Below are positions 5,793-6,900 of a stretch of 6,900 nt of DNA, piece after piece. Position 1 is the stretch's first letter; every line of letters begins with the position of its first letter. This DNA comes from Syntrophomonas sp. UBA5288 (GTDB lineage Bacteria > Bacillota > Syntrophomonadia > Syntrophomonadales > Syntrophomonadaceae), in assembly GCA_002408445.1 (NCBI GenBank), contig DHSK01000199.1, positions 12,539 to 19,438 of the forward strand, written 5' to 3'. The notes beneath the pieces were generated by a model that was given only the letters and a program-made list of their open reading frames with translations, had not been told where the DNA came from and searched no databases. A program made the translations under genes and the position numbers.

Positions 5793-6491
5793 TTGAGCAT
5801 CATCATCCTGTCTGGCGGCTTTGGCAGCGGCAAGACCGAATTAGCACTAGACCTGGCACTCGAACATTCAACCCAATCCAACCATACGGTACTGGCTGAC
5901 CTTGATCTGGTTAATCCCTTTTTTGCTTCAAGAGAAATGGAAAAATATTTGACCCGGCAGGGAATACAGGTGGTGGCTCCTCACGGAGATTTATCTTTTG
6001 GCGATGTGCCGAGCATTCCCCCTGAAATACTGGGTTATATACGGCAGGATAATGAAATGATTATTGACCTGGCCGGAGATGAAGCAGGTGCGGTAGTGCT
6101 GGGTTATCTCAATAGATATATCTTGGAACGTGATTTTGAGTTTTTGCTGGTGATAAACCCTTACCGGCCGTTTGCGGCATCATTGGAAGAAATCATAAAG
6201 CTCAAAACTAATCTGGAGAAGGTTGCCCGCTTCAAGTTCACCGGTATCATCAGTAACCCCAATCTGGTGGAAGAAACTGACATGGAGACTATAATACAGG
6301 GCCATAAGCAAGTTGAAAGCTATGCGCAAAATCTGCATTTACCCATTCGGTTTCTGGCGGTGGAGGAGCGGTTCTTTGAAGAAACGTATTCAATCTACGG
6401 AGAGATTGTGAGAAAAATAAGATTGTTTTTACGGCCTGAATGGATTCGGCCGGTTGAGGAGGTAGTGCAGTATGGCGAAAGGGATCGTTAG
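5793..6491 (+). CDS. P-loop NTPase of the CobQ/MinD-like (SIMIBI) class
   Basis: This 232-residue soluble protein is probably an ATPase or GTPase; its exact function is unknown. The Walker A motif is GGFGSGKTE (residues 8-16, K14, T15). ADLDLVNPFFASREME (35-50) resembles the switch region of CobB/MinD/ParA-type NTPases, with D36 and D38. IDLAGDEAG (91-99) fits Walker B, and SNPNL (154-158) lies at the usual base-recognition position. The start is TTG 5793, after GGAAGG (5780-5785); it places the P-loop at the normal distance from the N-terminus. Its last 20 bases overlap the ferredoxin subunit gene, so the two are translationally coupled. That context suggests a role in assembly, cofactor insertion or control of the 2-oxoacid:ferredoxin oxidoreductase. 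This is an inference from position only. Confidence 0.85.
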   Translation: MSIIILSGGFGSGKTELALDLALEHSTQSNHTVLADLDLVNPFFASREMEKYLTRQGIQVVAPHGDLSFGDVPSIPPEILGYIRQDNEMIIDLAGDEAGAVVLGYLNRYILERDFEFLLVINPYRPFAASLEEIIKLKTNLEKVARFKFTGIISNPNLVEETDMETIIQGHKQVESYAQNLHLPIRFLAVEERFFEETYSIYGEIVRKIRLFLRPEWIRPVEEVVQYGERDR

Positions 6492-6687
6492 CTTTGATAC
6501 CGGACGTTGCAAAGCATGCGAGCTGTGTGTCTATTTTTGTCCCAAAGATGTGCTGGGGTTGGACCATAACAATATAAATGTTATGGGTTACCACCCGGTT
6601 GCGGCACTTCAACCTGATAATTGCACCGGTTGCGGGATATGTGCACTGATGTGTCCCGATCTGGTAATAGTAGTGGAGAGGGAGTGA
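6472..6687 (+). CDS. 2-oxoacid:ferredoxin oxidoreductase, ferredoxin-like (delta) subunit
   Basis: This 71-residue protein binds two [4Fe-4S] clusters. The ligands form two classic CxxCxxCxxxCP sets: C13, C16, C19, C23 and C51, C54, C57, C61. It would carry electrons from the thiamine-diphosphate catalytic subunits to external ferredoxin in the cytoplasm. The assignment as the delta (VorC/KorD/PorD-type) subunit rests on the alpha-subunit gene starting 4 bases after its stop. A free ferredoxin is less likely. ATG 6472 is preceded by GAGGAGGT (6456-6463) inside the NTPase gene, and the two genes overlap by 20 bases. The protein is short, with little outside the cluster fold. Confidence 0.92.
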   Translation: MAKGIVSFDTGRCKACELCVYFCPKDVLGLDHNNINVMGYHPVAALQPDNCTGCGICALMCPDLVIVVERE

Positions 6688-6691
6688 TACC

Positions 6692-6900
6692 ATGAAAAAG
6701 ATACTCATGAAAGGAAATGAAGCCCTGGCTGAGGGTGCACTCATAGCCGGATGTGCAGCCTTTTTTGGCTATCCCATTACCCCCTCCAGCGAAATTGCCG
6801 AATACATGGCCCGCAAGATGCCACCCAAGGGATTAACCTTCGTACAGGCGGAGAGTGAGCTGGCTGCCATTAACATGGTCTATGGAGGGGCAGCAACCGG
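6692..6900 (+). CDS. vorB: 2-oxoacid:ferredoxin oxidoreductase alpha subunit (VorB/KorA type), 5' part
   Basis: Only the first 69 codons are in the window; the gene runs off the right edge. The subunit carries the pyrimidine-binding half of the thiamine-diphosphate site in enzymes that oxidatively decarboxylate 2-oxoacids to acyl-CoA with ferredoxin reduction. The start MKKILMKGNEALAEGALIAG, FGYPITPSSEIAEYMA (25-40) and FVQAESELAAINMVYGG (50-66) are the usual N-terminal blocks, including the conserved YPITP and the ESE glutamates. These look most like VorB-type (branched-chain 2-oxoacid) subunits, but the 2-oxoglutarate enzyme (KorA) cannot be excluded from this fragment. ATG 6692 follows AGAGGGAG (6677-6684). 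The beta and gamma subunit genes are expected just downstream. Confidence 0.93.
   Translation, partial: MKKILMKGNEALAEGALIAGCAAFFGYPITPSSEIAEYMARKMPPKGLTFVQAESELAAINMVYGGAAT

Noticed and set aside
6289..6744. Minus-strand open frame of 151 codons
   Set aside because: It is antisense to three well-supported genes (NTPase, ferredoxin subunit, alpha subunit) and has no recognisable motif.

Overview
The window looks like chromosomal DNA of an anaerobic, spore-forming, low-to-mid GC Firmicute, in the Clostridia / Syntrophomonas-Pelotomaculum range. The reasons are the sporulation pair spmA-spmB, strong GGAGG-type ribosome binding sites, frequent TTG starts, Rho-independent terminators with T tracts, and a multi-subunit 2-oxoacid:ferredoxin oxidoreductase operon. 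The assignment is inferred from gene content, not from a database match.

Layout. Positions 1-456 hold no convincing gene. They contain a strong terminator (91-125) for something upstream, then a 276-bp element bounded by 27-bp imperfect inverted repeats (161-436). Its interior folds on paper into at least five consecutive hairpins. Next come spmA (457-1050) and spmB (1050-1586), which overlap by one base. A second element of the same repeat family (1591-1756) lies between spmB and the convergent folE (1765-2337, minus strand). From 2496 everything is on the plus strand: rluB, a divergent CobT-like phosphoribosyltransferase, an unrecognised 145-residue protein and an HDOD-domain regulator ending at 5559. 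A perfect terminator (5640-5682) closes that group. A putative promoter (5728-5756) then opens the last operon: a P-loop NTPase, a two-cluster ferredoxin subunit and the start of a VorB/KorA-type alpha subunit that runs off the window.

How the genes fit together. SpmA/SpmB are membrane proteins needed for spore core dehydration. In Bacillus-type genomes they are followed by the rluB-type pseudouridine synthase. Here that order is kept, but a repeat element and an inverted folE lie between them. FolE supplies dihydroneopterin triphosphate for folate and is probably its own transcription unit, divergent from rluB. The CobT-like protein would activate a lower-ligand base for a corrinoid, but no other cobamide gene is visible. 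The last operon is energy or carbon metabolism: ferredoxin-linked oxidation of 2-oxoacids, with an uncharacterised NTPase translationally coupled to it.

The most unusual items are the pair of related palindromic elements bracketing spmAB, the hairpin-rich interior of the first one, the shortened CobT-like enzyme beside an unknown protein, and the NTPase fused by overlap to the oxidoreductase operon. No clearly new defence or mobile system is visible.
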